The translations under genes were made by a program, and so were the position numbers. A DNA stretch of 64,000 nucleotides, taken from the NCBI GenBank assembly GCA_000320545.1, contig ADNK01000532.1, positions 1 to 64,000 of the forward strand. The letters are read 5' to 3'. This document shows, one piece after another, positions 62,211 through 64,000 of this stretch (position 1 is the stretch's first letter; each line of letters starts with the position of its first letter). The notes under the pieces were generated by a model, which saw only the letters and a program-made list of their open reading frames with translations, had not been told where the DNA came from and did no database searches. The DNA comes from Bigelowiella natans CCMP2755 (lineage: Eukaryota; Cercozoa; Chlorarachniophyceae).

Positions 62211-63787
62211 ATGAGCAGAAAATTTCAGTTTTCCGTTTTATGTCGGTCTCAAAAATTTTACCCTACGATAGAGAGCTTTGTTCCAGTGAGATGCCCTCCG
62301 AGGAAGTATATTCTCTCGCGTTTCCTGGCCCGCATTGACCCTAACGCCTACAACCCGTTCGATGAATTCTACTCTCTCCACGAAGCATATGCCCTTCCGC
62401 TCATCGGATTCATAATTACCCTGTTCGGTTTCTTCCTCGTGGCTTTCTATTTGTTTCTTCAGTACAGCAAGTGAGGAGCATTTCAAATTTTAAGGCCGAA
62501 CCTTCAACAAAGAAGTCAAATTTCCAACTTTTTAAGAGATTTCAGTGGCAATTTCCTGTGGTGTGGCCCGACGGCCTGGCTAGAAGGAAGACATCAAACT
62601 TCTATCGCGGCGTTTCTTTTCTTTTTTTCGTTCTCCTTGTAATTCATCCCCTTTGATGTTGCAATCTTCCTTTTTTATTTTATTCTTCGATTAGATGTAC
62701 TTATTTTACTCAACGTTGCCATTAGTTTCGCAGCGGGTTTCAGCCCGAACCATTCCTTTACCTCTGAGGTTGACGGAACCTATGAAGCAAAGCTAGGGGG
62801 ATGCGCCGATTCCAGTAGTCTTAGTGATTGCGATGAGACCGTGAGGGGGAACATATTCGTAGCGTTCATGCTTTCCAGTGGCCAGTACCTTGCACCTTCG
62901 GCCGCTGGTTTCGCACTCAACTTTACCGTCGAGTATCAATCGGTATCTAGATCTAATATATCAAAACCGATCGAACAAGAGAAGAGGAGGAGTAGGAGGA
63001 GGAGGAGTAGGAGGAGGAGGAGTAGGAGGAGGAGGAGGAAGAGCTAAGACGGGGATGAGGAAGGGAGAACAGAATCATCGTTACTTCTAGATGGCCTCAC
63101 ACATCCATCCATTCCGTTCTCTTGAATATGTTATCAGCTTAATGGAACGACGGCCAAAGTGTATGATTTACCAGCTACAAGCGCTAGCTCAGCATCTCTC
63201 CTCGGAAATCAGTTTTCACGACCCGGTGAGTCGTCTCCAGCTTTCTCATCATCATCATCATCATCGTCGTCGTCACCATCATCGCTCATTTAGTAGCCAC
63301 AATAGAGGACTGGTTGTTTTAGGCCTTATGATGTTCATCATAAGGCCTTCAACCGTAAATATCTGTATTAACACCCAGGAAGCTCTTAGTTAGATGAAAC
63401 TATTCCGCAACATGCAACGACTTCTGAAAGACGAAGATCGAGATTCCCTACGACTCATGGACACATATGATGCTTGTTTTGCAAAATCCCACCTGTACTG
63501 AGAGAGAAGCGATCTTTCATTATTGACTCGTCCAGTGCAGAGCCCCTTCTCATTCCTCTGCCACTGGCGATTGATTATGTTACAGTCTGGTACCTTGAAT
63601 CGGACACGCAGGCCTTCCTTCAACGCTCGATCTCGCTGGATACGTCAGTGGATCATAGGATCGTTCAAATCGTCGCCACGCCTACAGACAGCAGTTACTC
63701 CAACCTCACGCAGACTCTAGCGGGAGGCAGCTTCGAGATTTATCGTAATGAATGGCACTTATCTCTAATTCAAAAAAATGGATATGT

Positions 63788-63851
<64 letters not shown>

Positions 63852-64000
63852 CGTACCCCCTTGCAGACGCTGATCAGTTTCTCTTCTTCTCTTTCCTTCG
63901 TTGTCCTTGTCTGGCATCTTTGATGCTCGCCTCATAGCTGTGAAAAAACGATAAGTGTGTTTTGAGCGTGCGTGGATGCAATAATGGGTGTGCGAGCGCC
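62211..64000 (+). CDS. Unrecognised multipass membrane protein (3' end beyond window)
   Basis: Exon 62211-62472 starts MSRKFQFSVLCRSQKFYP and contains a strong membrane span (ALPLIGFIITLFGFFLVAF) before an AA|GTGAGG donor. A middle exon near 62498-62570 is uncertain. An exon at about 62693-62942 encodes a second span (VLILLNVAISFAAGF) and a Cys-containing region. The exon at 63091-63225 (MASHIHPFRSLEYVISLMER) joins in phase 0 and ends at GTGAGT. A further coding-like stretch at about 63490-63780 (DYVTVWYLESDTQAFL) precedes a (CA)n(TA)n satellite. Topology suggests two or more spans with a globular loop. I recognise no family. Gene continues past base 64000. Confidence 0.45.
63788..63847. repeat. 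(AC)n(AT)n microsatellite
   Basis: AC dinucleotides then AT dinucleotides, presumably in the last visible intron of the membrane-protein gene. Confidence 0.95.

Overview
This is eukaryotic nuclear DNA. Nearly every gene is split by many short GT-AG introns, and both strands carry genes in mixed order. There are no operons, CRISPR arrays or prokaryotic signals. Seventeen genes can be modelled with some confidence, plus one weak cluster of candidate exons. The gene set is that of a complex protist: V-ATPase, DENN-type Rab GEF, FOXRED2, RNF170, Golgi-type sulfotransferase. The N-terminus of the 51.4 kb minus-strand gene looks like a signal peptide followed by an Arg/Ser-rich transit peptide with a Phe near the cleavage site. 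That suggests an alga with a secondary plastid, such as a cryptophyte, chlorarachniophyte or stramenopile, but the lineage is inferred.

Layout. 0-3.6 kb: 3' part of a JmjC histone demethylase (+). 4.8-9.2 kb: V-ATPase subunit H (-). 10.2-11.35 kb: bHLH transcription factor (+). 12.1-14.3 kb: poorly resolved minus-strand exons. 14.4-18.3 kb: pseudokinase (-). 19.1-22.9 kb: an RNA-binding/mRNA-export-like protein combining a Nab2-type N-domain, an RS/acidic middle, a UAP56-binding-like motif and an RGG tail (+). 24.1-31.9 kb: DENN protein with a DENND4-like PPR and zinc-ribbon C-terminus (-). 32.4-33.8 kb: orphan Ser-rich protein (+). 34.7-36.8 kb: PhzF-family isomerase (-). 37.3-38.8 kb: secreted orphan (+). 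40.5-42.6 kb: FOXRED2 (+). 43.2-44.2 kb: intronless PPR protein (-). 45.7-46.7 kb: RNF170-like E3 ligase (-). 48.3-51.4 kb: tandem retropepsin-like protein (-). 52.0-55.4 kb: IQ-motif protein (+). 56.7-58.6 kb: type II membrane sulfotransferase (+). 60.3-61.1 kb: MIC19-like twin CX9C protein (-). 62.2 kb to the end: multipass membrane protein, incomplete (+).

Two further patterns stand out. The first ~31.5 kb is extremely rich in microsatellites and homopolymers, inside introns and also inside exons as poly-Thr, poly-Gln, poly-Ser, poly-Gly and RG tracts; most of the remaining 32 kb is not. The long intergenic islands (4.0-4.6, 11.5-12.0, 22.9-24.0, 33.8-34.6, 38.9-40.2, 42.6-43.2, 44.2-45.6, 58.6-60.1 kb) are rich in GCTAGC/TGCATG palindromes. 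They carry a dispersed element whose ends form ~50-70 bp terminal inverted repeats (MITE-like).

Exon models were built by hand from splice consensus, reading-phase continuity and recalled family motifs. No alignment or database search was run, so boundaries marked 'about' are estimates.
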